NCBI GenBank assembly: GCA_965221185.1
Contig: OZ244866.1
Span: 3,968,001-4,032,000 of the forward strand
DNA: 64,000 nucleotides
Source of the DNA: Aldehydirespirator sp965221185
GTDB taxonomy: Bacteria > Actinomycetota > Acidimicrobiia > Acidimicrobiales > Aldehydirespiratoraceae
Direction of reading: 5' to 3'
Below, in pieces: positions 40,749 to 48,452 of the stretch. The translations under genes and the position numbers were made by a program. A model generated the notes under the pieces. That model was not told the origin of the DNA and searched no databases. It saw nothing but the letters and a program-made list of their open reading frames with translations. Within the stretch, counting starts at the first letter, position 1, and the number at the start of each line of letters is the position of its first letter.

Positions 40749-41161
40749 CACTTCGTGACCCAGATCGTGCCGACCCTGTAACCCCCGCAGAATCCAGGAG
40801 CCTCTAGGACCGCACCATGACCGACTTTCTCAATAATTGGGGCCTGACCCTCGTCACCTTCGTCCCGCTGATCGGGGCGCTGGTGCTCATGGCGATCGGC
40901 GGCGGGTGCCTGCGGAACAGGCAGACCGGCAAGGTCCAGCCGTACGCGGCCATCCCGTTCGCGGCCGCCACCGTGCTGGCCGGCGTGTTCATCCTCGTGC
41001 TGTCGCTGTGAGGATCCGTGACCCAGATCGTGCCGACCCTGTTACCCCCCAGAATCCTCCGAGCCTCTAGGACCACACCATGACCGACTTTCTCAATGAT
41101 TGGGGCCTCACCCTCGTCACCTTCGTCCCGCTGGCCGGGGCGCTGGTGCTCATGGTGATCC
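40646..41161 (+). repeat. 263-bp tandem duplication across the nuoL-nuoM junction
   Basis: Copy 1 (about 40646-40898) and copy 2 (about 40909-41161) each hold the nuoL 3' end, the gap with GTGACCCAGATCGTGCCGAC, the ribosome site CTAGGACC and the nuoM 5' end. Offsets agree: nuoM-like ATGs at 40817 and 41080, and GACCGGCAAG at 40661 and 40924. Copies have diverged at many positions, so the duplication is not recent. Confidence 0.92.
40817..41011 (+). CDS. 64-residue chimeric NuoM/NuoL membrane peptide
   Basis: Created by the 263-bp duplication. Residues 1-27 (MTDFLNNWGLTL... LVLMAI) copy the NuoM start with three changes. Residues about 32-64 (LRNRQTGKVQ...FILVLSL) copy the last 33 residues of NuoL with seven changes. 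Two membrane helices are predicted (about 9-27 and 44-64). It has the same ribosome site as nuoM (AGGACCGCACC). The frame stayed open despite divergence, which allows but does not prove that a small membrane protein is made. It may also only keep ribosomes moving between nuoL and nuoM. Confidence 0.5.
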   Translation: MTDFLNNWGLTLVTFVPLIGALVLMAIGGGCLRNRQTGKVQPYAAIPFAAATVLAGVFILVLSL

Positions 41162-42627
41162 CGGCCGCCGAGGAGAAGCTCCTCAAGCAGGTGGCCCTGC
41201 TGGCGTCGCTGGCCGCGCTGGTGATCGGCGGCCTGCTGCTGCTCGACTTCGACTACGGCGACGCCGGAGGCCTTCAGTACGTGGTGGACGCCCGCTGGAT
41301 CGAGGTGATCAACAGCCGCTACATCCTCGGCCTCGACGGCATCTCGCTGCCACTGATGGCCCTGACGCTGGTGGTGATCCCTCTGTGCGTCGTCTACTCG
41401 TGGGACCACATACCCGAGCCGGGCAACCCCAAGGCATTCCTGATCCTCATCCTCATACTCGAGACGGGCATGGTCGGCACGTTCGTGGCCCAGGACCTGG
41501 TCCTGTTCTTCGTGTTCTTCGAGGTGGTGCTACTGCCGATGTTCTTCATGATCGGCGTGTGGGGCGGCGAGAACCGGCGCTACGCCTCGATCAAGTTCTT
41601 CCTGTTCACCCTGTTCGGCTCGGCGCTGATGCTGCTGTCGTTCCTGGCCCTGTTCTTCCTGTCCACCGATACGGCCACCGGCGAGTCGCTGCGCACCTTC
41701 GACATGCGGGTGCTGTCAGACGTGGCCGGCGCGGGCATCCTGGGCGCCACCCAGATCTGGATCTTCGCGGGCATGTTCGTCGGCTTCGGCGTGAAGGTGC
41801 CGATGTTCCCGTTCCACACGTGGCTGCCCGACGCTCACACCGAGGCGCCCACGGTGGGGTCGGTGATCCTGGCCGCCATCCTGTTGAAGCTCGGCACCTA
41901 CGGGTTCGTGCGCATCGCGGTGCCGATGCTTCCCGAGGGTGCGCAGGCGTGGGCGCCGTGGATCGGCCTGCTGGCGGTGATCGGCATCATCTACGGCGCG
42001 CTGGGATGCCTGGCCCAGACCGACATGAAGCGCCTGATCGCGTTCTCGTCGGTGGCCCACATGGGCTTCGTGATGCTCGGCATCGCCACCCTGACCGACT
42101 TCGGGATCAACGCAGCCATATTCGGCATGGTCGCCCACGGGATCATCACCGGGATGCTGTTCTTCCTGGCCGGCTCGGTGAAGGAGCGCTACCACACGCT
42201 GGAGATCGGCCGGCTGGGCGGGCTGCTGGTCCAGGCCCCCCGGATGGGCTGGATCCTCGGGTTCGTGTCGATGGCATCGCTGGGGCTGCCCGGCCTGGCC
42301 GGCTTCTGGGGCGAGTTCCCGGTCATCCTGTCGGCCTACTCGCCGGCGGAGGGCCTACCGGTCGAGACCTTCCGGACCTTCATGGTGGTGGCCGCGGTGG
42401 GCACGGTGCTGGCCGCCGGATACCTCCTGTGGCTTTTCCAGCGCACCGCCATGGGAGCGCCCCGGGCGGAATTCGCCGACAGCGACGAGATCGTGGACGT
42501 GACCCGCGCCGAGTGGATCGCCTGGCTGCCGCTGCTGGTGGGGATCGTCCTGTTCGGGGTTGCTCCCGGGCTGATCTTCGACGTGACCGACCCTGCCGTG
42601 GTCGGCCTTCTGGCGTCCGGAGGCTGA
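41080..42627 (+). CDS. nuoM: NADH-quinone oxidoreductase subunit M (complex I-2)
   Basis: A 515-residue antiporter-like subunit. FFEVVLLPMFFMIGVWG has the helix-5 Glu; VKVPMFPFHTWLPDAHTEAPT and KRLIAFSSVAHMGF are hallmarks. Normal length, without the acidic His tail of complex I-1 NuoM. ATG 41080 has AGGA seven bases upstream; the same start is duplicated 263 bp earlier. Confidence 0.95.
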   Translation: MTDFLNDWGLTLVTFVPLAGALVLMVIPAAEEKLLKQVALLASLAALVIGGLLLLDFDYGDAGGLQYVVDARWIEVINSRYILGLDGISLPLMALTLVVIPLCVVYSWDHIPEPGNPKAFLILILILETGMVGTFVAQDLVLFFVFFEVVLLPMFFMIGVWGGENRRYASIKFFLFTLFGSALMLLSFLALFFLSTDTATGESLRTFDMRVLSDVAGAGILGATQIWIFAGMFVGFGVKVPMFPFHTWLPDAHTEAPTVGSVILAAILLKLGTYGFVRIAVPMLPEGAQAWAPWIGLLAVIGIIYGALGCLAQTDMKRLIAFSSVAHMGFVMLGIATLTDFGINAAIFGMVAHGIITGMLFFLAGSVKERYHTLEIGRLGGLLVQAPRMGWILGFVSMASLGLPGLAGFWGEFPVILSAYSPAEGLPVETFRTFMVVAAVGTVLAAGYLLWLFQRTAMGAPRAEFADSDEIVDVTRAEWIAWLPLLVGIVLFGVAPGLIFDVTDPAVVGLLASGG

Positions 42628-42630
42628 CTC

Positions 42631-42726
42631 GTGCCCATCTCCCCCTCGCCCCTACCGTTCTGTTTGAGCTTCTTGGCCGCTACGGCCGGTTTCTGCATAC
42701 AGAACGGTGGGAGGGTTGACGGCTGA
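42631..42726 (+). other. Bridging ORF between nuoM and nuoN (complex I-2)
   Basis: A 31-codon frame from GTG 42631, three bases after the nuoM stop, through the palindromic element to a TGA (42724-42726) that shares one base with the nuoN ATG. The peptide (VPISPSPLPF... GRVDG) is not recognised. Start choice is uncertain. Confidence 0.3.
42654..42708 (+). repeat. Palindromic intergenic element, copy 2
   Basis: Perfect 10-bp outer arms ACCGTTCTGT (42654-42663) and ACAGAACGGT (42699-42708) enclose a nested GGCCG-CTA-CGGCC hairpin. About 60 bp align with copy 1 between nuoJ and nuoK. There is no T-tract, so a processing or stability element in the nuo mRNA is more likely than a terminator. Confidence 0.75.
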
Positions 42727-44255
42727 TGCTGGGCTCGGCCTCGGTCCTCGCCTTCGCCTTCGAGCGGCCGCCGATCGACTGGCATGCGGTCGCGCCCGAG
42801 CTGACCCTGCTCGGCTTCGGGGCGCTGCTGACGCTGGTCGACATCGTTTGGCTGGAGCGGGGCCGGGCGGTGGTATCCGCGCTGGCGTCCTTCGGACTGC
42901 TGGCGTCGATGGTGCCGGTGCTGACGCTGGCCTGGGACGGCGCCGACCGCTCCACGTTCTGGGGCGCATATGTGATCGACGACTACGCGCTGGTGATGAA
43001 GGCCGTGTTCCTGCTGGCCGGATACGTGGTGGTGCTGCTGTCCACCAACTACATCGCTGAGGGCGACTACTGGGAGAACGAGTACTACCAGATGCTGCTG
43101 TCAGCGGTGCTGGGCATGGTGATCATGGCCTCGGCGCGGGACCTGGTGACGATCTTCGTCGCTCTGGAGCTGCTCTCGATCCCGGCTTACATGATGGCCA
43201 CATGGCGCAAGCGGGACCTGCGCAGCAACGAGGCCGGCCTCAAGTACTACTTGATGGGGGTGTTCGCTTCCGCGGTGCTGCTCTACGGTATGTCGCTGCT
43301 GTACGGGGCGACCGGCTCGACCATGCTCACCGACATCAACGCGGCGGTGTCGGGCGGCGGGGCGCCGCTGGCGGTGGTGACCCTGGGCGTGATCTTCGTG
43401 GTGGTCGGCTTCGGGTTCAAGGTCTCGGCCTTCCCGTTCCACACCTGGGCGCCCGACACCTACGAGGGCGCGCCCACGCCGGTGACCGCGTTCCTGTCGG
43501 TGGCCTCGAAGGCCGCCGGGTTCGTGGCCCTTCTGTCGCTGGTGTTCGTCGGCTTCTGGGGTCGGTCCGACGTGTACCAGCCGCTGATGTGGGTCTTGGC
43601 CGCCGCGTCAATGTTCGGCGGCAACCTGATGGCCCTTCGTCAGACCAACGTGGTGCGGCTGCTGGCCTATTCGGGGGTGGCCCAGGCCGGCTACATGCTG
43701 GCCCCGCTGGCGGTGGCGGGGGAGTCGCTGGCCACCGCTGACGACGCCCTGTCGTCGGTGGTTACCTACCTGGCCATCTACGCGGCCATGAACCTGGGGG
43801 CGTTCGCGGTGATCATCGCGGTAGCTCGCCGCACGGCCTCGGCGGAGATCGGCACCTACAAGGGCCTGTTCCGCTACTCGCCGGGCCTGGCCGTCGCCAT
43901 GACGATCTTCTTGATGGCCCTGGCCGGCATCCCGCCGCTGGGCGGCTGGTTCGCCAAATTCGAGATCGTTCTGGCCCTGCTGTCGCCCGGCACGGCCTGG
44001 GGCGTGGCCCTCGGTGTGATCGTGGCGGTCAACTCGGTGATCGCGCTCTACTACTACGCCCGCATGACCTCCTACATGTGGGTGGAGACCCCGCCAACCG
44101 AAGCGGGCTTCGACACGACGTCGCCCATCAAGATCCCCACCTCGGTCTCCGCCGCCCTGATCCTGACCGGCGCGGTCACCCTCGCCTTCGGCATCCTCCC
44201 CCAATGGGTGGGCCACTTCACCGACGTGAGCCTGGTTACCGCCCTCGGTGGCTGA
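42726..44255 (+). CDS. nuoN: NADH-quinone oxidoreductase subunit N (complex I-2)
   Basis: A 509-residue antiporter-like subunit. FVALELLSIPAYMMATW holds the helix-5 Glu; GFGFKVSAFPFHTWAPDTYEGAPTPV and RLLAYSGVAQAGYML are hallmarks; GGWFAKFEIVLALL follows. ATG at 42726. Last structural gene of the locus; a MidA-type methyltransferase gene follows after 62 bp. Confidence 0.95.
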   Translation: MLGSASVLAFAFERPPIDWHAVAPELTLLGFGALLTLVDIVWLERGRAVVSALASFGLLASMVPVLTLAWDGADRSTFWGAYVIDDYALVMKAVFLLAGYVVVLLSTNYIAEGDYWENEYYQMLLSAVLGMVIMASARDLVTIFVALELLSIPAYMMATWRKRDLRSNEAGLKYYLMGVFASAVLLYGMSLLYGATGSTMLTDINAAVSGGGAPLAVVTLGVIFVVVGFGFKVSAFPFHTWAPDTYEGAPTPVTAFLSVASKAAGFVALLSLVFVGFWGRSDVYQPLMWVLAAASMFGGNLMALRQTNVVRLLAYSGVAQAGYMLAPLAVAGESLATADDALSSVVTYLAIYAAMNLGAFAVIIAVARRTASAEIGTYKGLFRYSPGLAVAMTIFLMALAGIPPLGGWFAKFEIVLALLSPGTAWGVALGVIVAVNSVIALYYYARMTSYMWVETPPTEAGFDTTSPIKIPTSVSAALILTGAVTLAFGILPQWVGHFTDVSLVTALGG

Positions 44256-44317
44256 GAGGCCGAGGCGGGCCAGCCGGCGAAGCCGAACCCGCCCACAATC
44301 GCCCGTAGCGTGGAGGC

Positions 44318-45463
44318 GTGGCTGATCTGGCTTCCCGGTCTTCGCCCGAGGAGGCCGTCGGACGCGGCGATGAGCGACTCGGGGCGCGGATCGCTCGCCG
44401 GATCGAGGCGCGGGGACCGATCCCGGTGTCGGAGTTTGTGGAGGCCTGCCTGTACGACACCGGCGGGGGCTTCTATATGAGGCCCGGCGGCGGGCGCGCC
44501 GGGGGCAGTGCGGGCCATTTCCTGACGGCGCCGGAGGTCGGGCCGCTGTTCGGCGCAGTCCTGGCCCGGGCCCTGGACGCATGGTGGGAGGAACTGGGCG
44601 AGCCCGATCCGTTCACGATGGTCGACTGGGGGGCGGGACCGGGCACGCTGGCCCGAGCGGTGATGGCCGCAGAGCCTGGCTGCATGACTGCGGGCGCGCT
44701 GCGGCTGGTGCTGGTGGAGTTGTCGCCAGCCCAGCGGGCACTGCACCCCGACCATCCGTTGGTCGCGAGTGCAGCCCGTGTGGCCCACGCTCTCCCGGAC
44801 GGCGCGCCTGCTGGTTTGGTGGTGGCCAACGAACTGCTCGACAACCTGCCGTTCGACATCGTCCAACGGACCGAGCACGGTTGGGACGAGCTTCGCGTCG
44901 CCGTTGACGGCGCATCCGCCGGCCACCTCTCGCTGGTGGCGAAACCTGCGACTCCGGAGCTTGTTTCCGGCTTGCCTCAGGTCGCGATGGGCGCGCGAGT
45001 GCCGGTCCAGCGAGCTGCTCGCCGCTGGGTGACTGAGGCCCACCGGCTGTTCGGGGCGGGCCGGATCGTCGCCTTCGACTACGGCGCGACAACCGACGTA
45101 CTGGCAGGGCGGGCCGGCCCGACGGACGATGCTGCGGCCGGATTGGGCTGGCTGCGCACCCATCGGGACCACGACGGCGGCTCCTGGTGGTTGGCTGATC
45201 CGGGGTCATGCGACATCACCGCGGACGTTGCCTTGGACCAGGTGCAGGCCGATCACCGCGCCGAGGTGTGCCTCCAGGCTGACTTCCTGCGGGCCCATGG
45301 CATCGACGAGCTGGTGGCCGAGGGCCGGGCCTCCTGGAGCGAACGGGCCAGTGTCGGCGACCTCGCCGCCCTGCGAGCCCGCAGCCGGACTAGCGAGGCC
45401 GAGGCCCTCCTGGATCCGGCTGGCATGGGTGCCTTCAACGTTCTCGTGTGGCCCGTCGACTGA
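44318..45463 (+). CDS. SAM-dependent methyltransferase, MidA/NDUFAF7 family
   Basis: A 381-residue class I methyltransferase of COG1565. Conserved: IPVSEFVEACLYDTGGGFY near the start, GHFLTAPEVGPLFG, VDWGAGPGTLARAV (SAM site), ANELLDNLPFD and VAFDYGA. In mitochondria NDUFAF7 dimethylates an arginine of the NuoD homologue NDUFS2 during complex I assembly. The position right after nuoN fits the same role for NuoD here; that is inferred from family and context. GTG at 44318. Confidence 0.88.
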   Translation: MADLASRSSPEEAVGRGDERLGARIARRIEARGPIPVSEFVEACLYDTGGGFYMRPGGGRAGGSAGHFLTAPEVGPLFGAVLARALDAWWEELGEPDPFTMVDWGAGPGTLARAVMAAEPGCMTAGALRLVLVELSPAQRALHPDHPLVASAARVAHALPDGAPAGLVVANELLDNLPFDIVQRTEHGWDELRVAVDGASAGHLSLVAKPATPELVSGLPQVAMGARVPVQRAARRWVTEAHRLFGAGRIVAFDYGATTDVLAGRAGPTDDAAAGLGWLRTHRDHDGGSWWLADPGSCDITADVALDQVQADHRAEVCLQADFLRAHGIDELVAEGRASWSERASVGDLAALRARSRTSEAEALLDPAGMGAFNVLVWPVD

Positions 45464-45506
45464 TCGCCGACGCGGGCCGGGGAGGTCAGGAGGCGCCTCG
45501 CCGTCG

Positions 45507-47783
45507 CTATGGAACTCTGGCGATGAACCAGCGGGGTGGCTGCGGGTCGCCGGAGGTTCCCCAGGCGATTCCGGCCTGCCCGCCGGCCGACCCGGCCGAC
45601 CCGGAGGAGTCAGAACCCACGGTTGTCGCGATCTCGGTCTGCCCGTCGGCTGAGCCCAGAATCTGGGGAACCTCGATCACCTGGACCCGGGCGAGCACGA
45701 AGTCGCCGCCCACCGCGAACTCGGCCCACGGCTCGCCGTCGTCGATCCCGAAGGCGTCGGCCGTCGGCTGCCAGCCCCAGGCGGTCCCTTCGGCCGACCA
45801 GCCCACCCAGATGCTGGGTGGTTCGAAGTCTTCAAGCGTGAGCGGCGCAGTCGAGCCGTCGACCGCCGGCATGAAGATCGGGGCCAGATCCTCGTCGGTG
45901 AAGGTGACCAGGTCGGCTCCGGTCTCGGGATCCTCGAACACCATCCCGTACCCTTCGCCACCGGAGATCTCCCGGACTCCCTCGCGAGGCTGCTCGCTCA
46001 AAGCGTCCTCGGCTTCGAACACATACACCGCGGCGTCGGCGTCGAGGTCCCACAGAGTGAGACCGCCCTCGGGTTCGTTGTAGCGCAGCTCGTATCCGTC
46101 CTTGGCCACCCGACCCTCGGGGAAGCCGAAGGCCATATCGCGCGCGGCATCAGACACTGGCACGACTGTAATGATCAGGCCGGCCGGTCCCACGGCAAGT
46201 TCGCCGGTCGGCTGGATGCCCTCGAACGTGGCCGCGGTCCTCGGGGCCTCGCCGTAGCCGCCGGAGCGGATGCTGAGGGTTCCCAATCCCTCTGAGCCCA
46301 TCTGCCAGATCGTGCCGCCCGCCGCGACTGCCCATGCGGAGTATCCGTTCCCAAGGGACGGTTGCTCGCTCCACACTCGGCCGTCGGGGGAAGTGATGAT
46401 CGTCTGTTGCGGCCCGTGCACCATGAGAGTGAAGCCTTCGTCTGTGGCCACACCGGACCAAGCCCAGCCTTCGTACTCGGTCGCCAGCTCCACGGTGGAG
46501 CCGTCGCTGGCATATACGAGCACTCGGCCGTTGAGGCCGCCCGCGTCGTCGAAGGTGGCCCGCTCCTCGTCGGTCAGGCCCAGCTCGTCGTAGGTGAGCG
46601 ACATGCTCTCAGTAGCACCGGAGCCGGAGCCGTACCCGAGCAAGTTGATCGAACCAGATGCGCTCCCGGAACCGGCGCTGTCCGCCAGTTCGAGCACGAT
46701 CGAGCCCGAGTGCGAGCTCTGCCAACTGACAACCGACTTGCCCTCCGGCACCAGCCCCCGGCCCTCCAGCAGCTCGTACAGGTCTAGGCTTCTGCCGGTG
46801 GCCACGACCAGCACGACGTTCTCCCCCGACACCAACGCCGACGTCACCGCGGCACGCTCAATCACGTATGGAGACGCCGGCGCCGGGTCGGGGGGGAGAC
46901 CTATAGCCAGCTCAGTCCAGGTGGTGCCCTCGTCGTCGGAGAAGAACGCCCGGCCGAGCGTGCGGTCGAAGGGATCGGAGCCGGCTTCGGGGCCGGCGAC
47001 CACCCAGCGGTCGCCGGAGATGTCGATGTGATCGGGAATGATCCCCGAGGGCATGGGGACCACGGCCCAGTCGGTGCCGTTGGTGGTGACGACGATCGCC
47101 TCCGCGACCTCGACGTTGTCGGTGGGGTTGATGTCGCTCCATCCGCGGCCGAGAATCCGGCCGTCGCCGACGGACTCGATCCGGAAGAGGTCGACGAAGC
47201 CGGTGTCGATCTCGGTCCATTGAAGCACCGGTCCGGTCGACAGTTCCTCGGGAGTCGGCCCGTCGGGGTCTGTGGGCTGATCGTCCTCGACGCTGGGCGA
47301 TCCCGCTTCGGTGCCTGTGTCGTCGAGCTCGGTGCCGGTCCCCAGCCCAGCAGACTCTCCATCGGCCCCGGTGGAGGAGGCCGCTGCTCCGGTGCCTTCC
47401 GCAGCCGCGGTGTCCGGGTCAATAGCGTCGCGGCCTTCCGCGTCGGGATCTTCTGGGGAGACAACGACCGTGCCCGTGCCGCCGCCGTCGAGCGCGTTCC
47501 AGGCCACGACGCCTCCAACGATCAGCACCGCCACCGCGGCAATGCCGGCCAGCGTGCGCCGGGCGGCTCGCGCGCGGGCCCGGGCCGCGGCCCGCTTCTC
47601 GATCAGCGAGATCGGCGGCGGTGCCCACACCGCCTCGGATCGCTTTCGCAGGGCCCGGCCCACCGCCGCGCCCAGATCCAGATCCTCCGCGGCGGCCCGT
47701 TGGTCGAAGTCAGAGCGGGCGCCGGGCGGGGAGCCGGCTTCGTGCCGTTCGTCCGGTACGGGGTGTTCTCGGTCGTCGCTCAT
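45507..47783 (-). CDS. Membrane protein with extracellular Asp-box propeller, partner of an ECF sigma factor
   Basis: A 758-residue protein. Residues 1-76 are cytoplasmic, basic at the end; one helix at about 77-96 (TLAGIAAVAVLIVGGVVAW); then an acidic Asp/Glu/Thr/Gly linker to about 210 and a large outside domain with Asp-box/BNR motifs such as SDDEGTTW, TNGTDWAVVP and SPDGRVWSE, expected to form a beta-propeller. The ATG at 47783 overlaps the sigma factor stop (ATGA). The cytoplasmic part may act as anti-sigma factor and the propeller as sensor; no zinc anti-sigma motif is visible, so this rests on context. Confidence 0.75.
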   Translation of the reverse strand: MSDDREHPVPDERHEAGSPPGARSDFDQRAAAEDLDLGAAVGRALRKRSEAVWAPPPISLIEKRAAARARARAARRTLAGIAAVAVLIVGGVVAWNALDGGGTGTVVVSPEDPDAEGRDAIDPDTAAAEGTGAAASSTGADGESAGLGTGTELDDTGTEAGSPSVEDDQPTDPDGPTPEELSTGPVLQWTEIDTGFVDLFRIESVGDGRILGRGWSDINPTDNVEVAEAIVVTTNGTDWAVVPMPSGIIPDHIDISGDRWVVAGPEAGSDPFDRTLGRAFFSDDEGTTWTELAIGLPPDPAPASPYVIERAAVTSALVSGENVVLVVATGRSLDLYELLEGRGLVPEGKSVVSWQSSHSGSIVLELADSAGSGSASGSINLLGYGSGSGATESMSLTYDELGLTDEERATFDDAGGLNGRVLVYASDGSTVELATEYEGWAWSGVATDEGFTLMVHGPQQTIITSPDGRVWSEQPSLGNGYSAWAVAAGGTIWQMGSEGLGTLSIRSGGYGEAPRTAATFEGIQPTGELAVGPAGLIITVVPVSDAARDMAFGFPEGRVAKDGYELRYNEPEGGLTLWDLDADAAVYVFEAEDALSEQPREGVREISGGEGYGMVFEDPETGADLVTFTDEDLAPIFMPAVDGSTAPLTLEDFEPPSIWVGWSAEGTAWGWQPTADAFGIDDGEPWAEFAVGGDFVLARVQVIEVPQILGSADGQTEIATTVGSDSSGSAGSAGGQAGIAWGTSGDPQPPRWFIARVP

Positions 47784-48274
47784 GGCTGGATAACCCTTCG
47801 CAGGTCGGCGAGGCCCCGCGACACCAGGCTCTTCACCGTGCCCGGCCGCACACCCATCGCCTCGGCGGTCTCCTTCTCGGACATCTGCGCGTAGAAGCGC
47901 AGCACTATCGCTGTTCGTTGTTTCGGGGACAGAGTGTCGAGGGCGTCGATCAGGTAGTCGCGTTCTGCCGGTGCTTCCGCCGGGCGGACTCTGAGCCCGA
48001 TCCGTCGCCTGACCTCCCGTTTTCGTAGCTCGCTGCGGGCCCCGTTGACGACCGCGGTGTGCAGGTAGCCGGCCGGCTCGGCGAGGCGGTCCCAGCGTTC
48101 GTAGACCTTGGCGAAGGCGTCCTGGACGATCTCCTCGGCGCATTCGGAGGTATCCACGAGAGCCTGGGCCAGCCGGACCACGGGCCGGTACTGCAGTCCG
48201 TAGAAGTCCCCGAAGCTCGACAAGGCCATGCGATCGTCCCCAGCCTCCACCGCGGCCGGCACGCTAGGAGCCAT
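47780..48274 (-). CDS. ECF sigma factor (SigE-like group)
   Basis: A 164-residue ECF sigma factor. Region 2 covers about residues 20-75 (FYGLQYRPVVRLAQALV, CAEEIVQDAFAKVYERW) and region 4 about 108-160 (LDTLSPKQRTAIVLRFY, MSEKETAEAMGVRPGTVKSLVSRG). There is no additional C-terminal domain. ATG at 48274; the frame is open upstream but homology starts here. It is co-translated with the membrane protein gene and probably autoregulated through the promoter at 48285-48310. Confidence 0.88.
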   Translation of the reverse strand: MAPSVPAAVEAGDDRMALSSFGDFYGLQYRPVVRLAQALVDTSECAEEIVQDAFAKVYERWDRLAEPAGYLHTAVVNGARSELRKREVRRRIGLRVRPAEAPAERDYLIDALDTLSPKQRTAIVLRFYAQMSEKETAEAMGVRPGTVKSLVSRGLADLRRVIQP

Positions 48275-48284
48275 CACCCGTAGA

Positions 48285-48310
48285 GACGCATGAACGACCC
48301 ATCCGGTTCC
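48285..48310 (-). promoter_or_regulatory. Predicted ECF-type autoregulatory promoter
   Basis: On the minus strand GGAAC (48306-48310), 17 bases, then CGTC (48285-48288): the typical -35/-10 pair and spacing of ECF promoters. The expected transcript start falls within a few bases of the sigma factor ATG (48274), so the mRNA would be nearly leaderless, which actinobacteria tolerate. Predicted by eye only. Confidence 0.5.
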
Positions 48311-48452
48311 AACAAGGTCGGCGCCCTTGCCTAGACGAGTCTCGAATAGTACGTCGTACTTGCGTGGTATTCGCTCGCTCGTCCCCGCTAGAGTTACGCA
48401 CAGGCGGGCGGCCTGTCCTGTGGAAAACAGAGATTGGATTGGAGCCCCCGCG

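Noticed and set aside
38793..40751. 652-codon minus-strand frame opposite nuoL of locus 2
   Set aside because: Same antisense artefact; low-complexity Gly/His/Gln composition.
45507..47783. Annotating the propeller protein as a sialidase
   Set aside because: Asp boxes alone do not make a sialidase; the catalytic Arg triad and Tyr/Glu pair are not evident.
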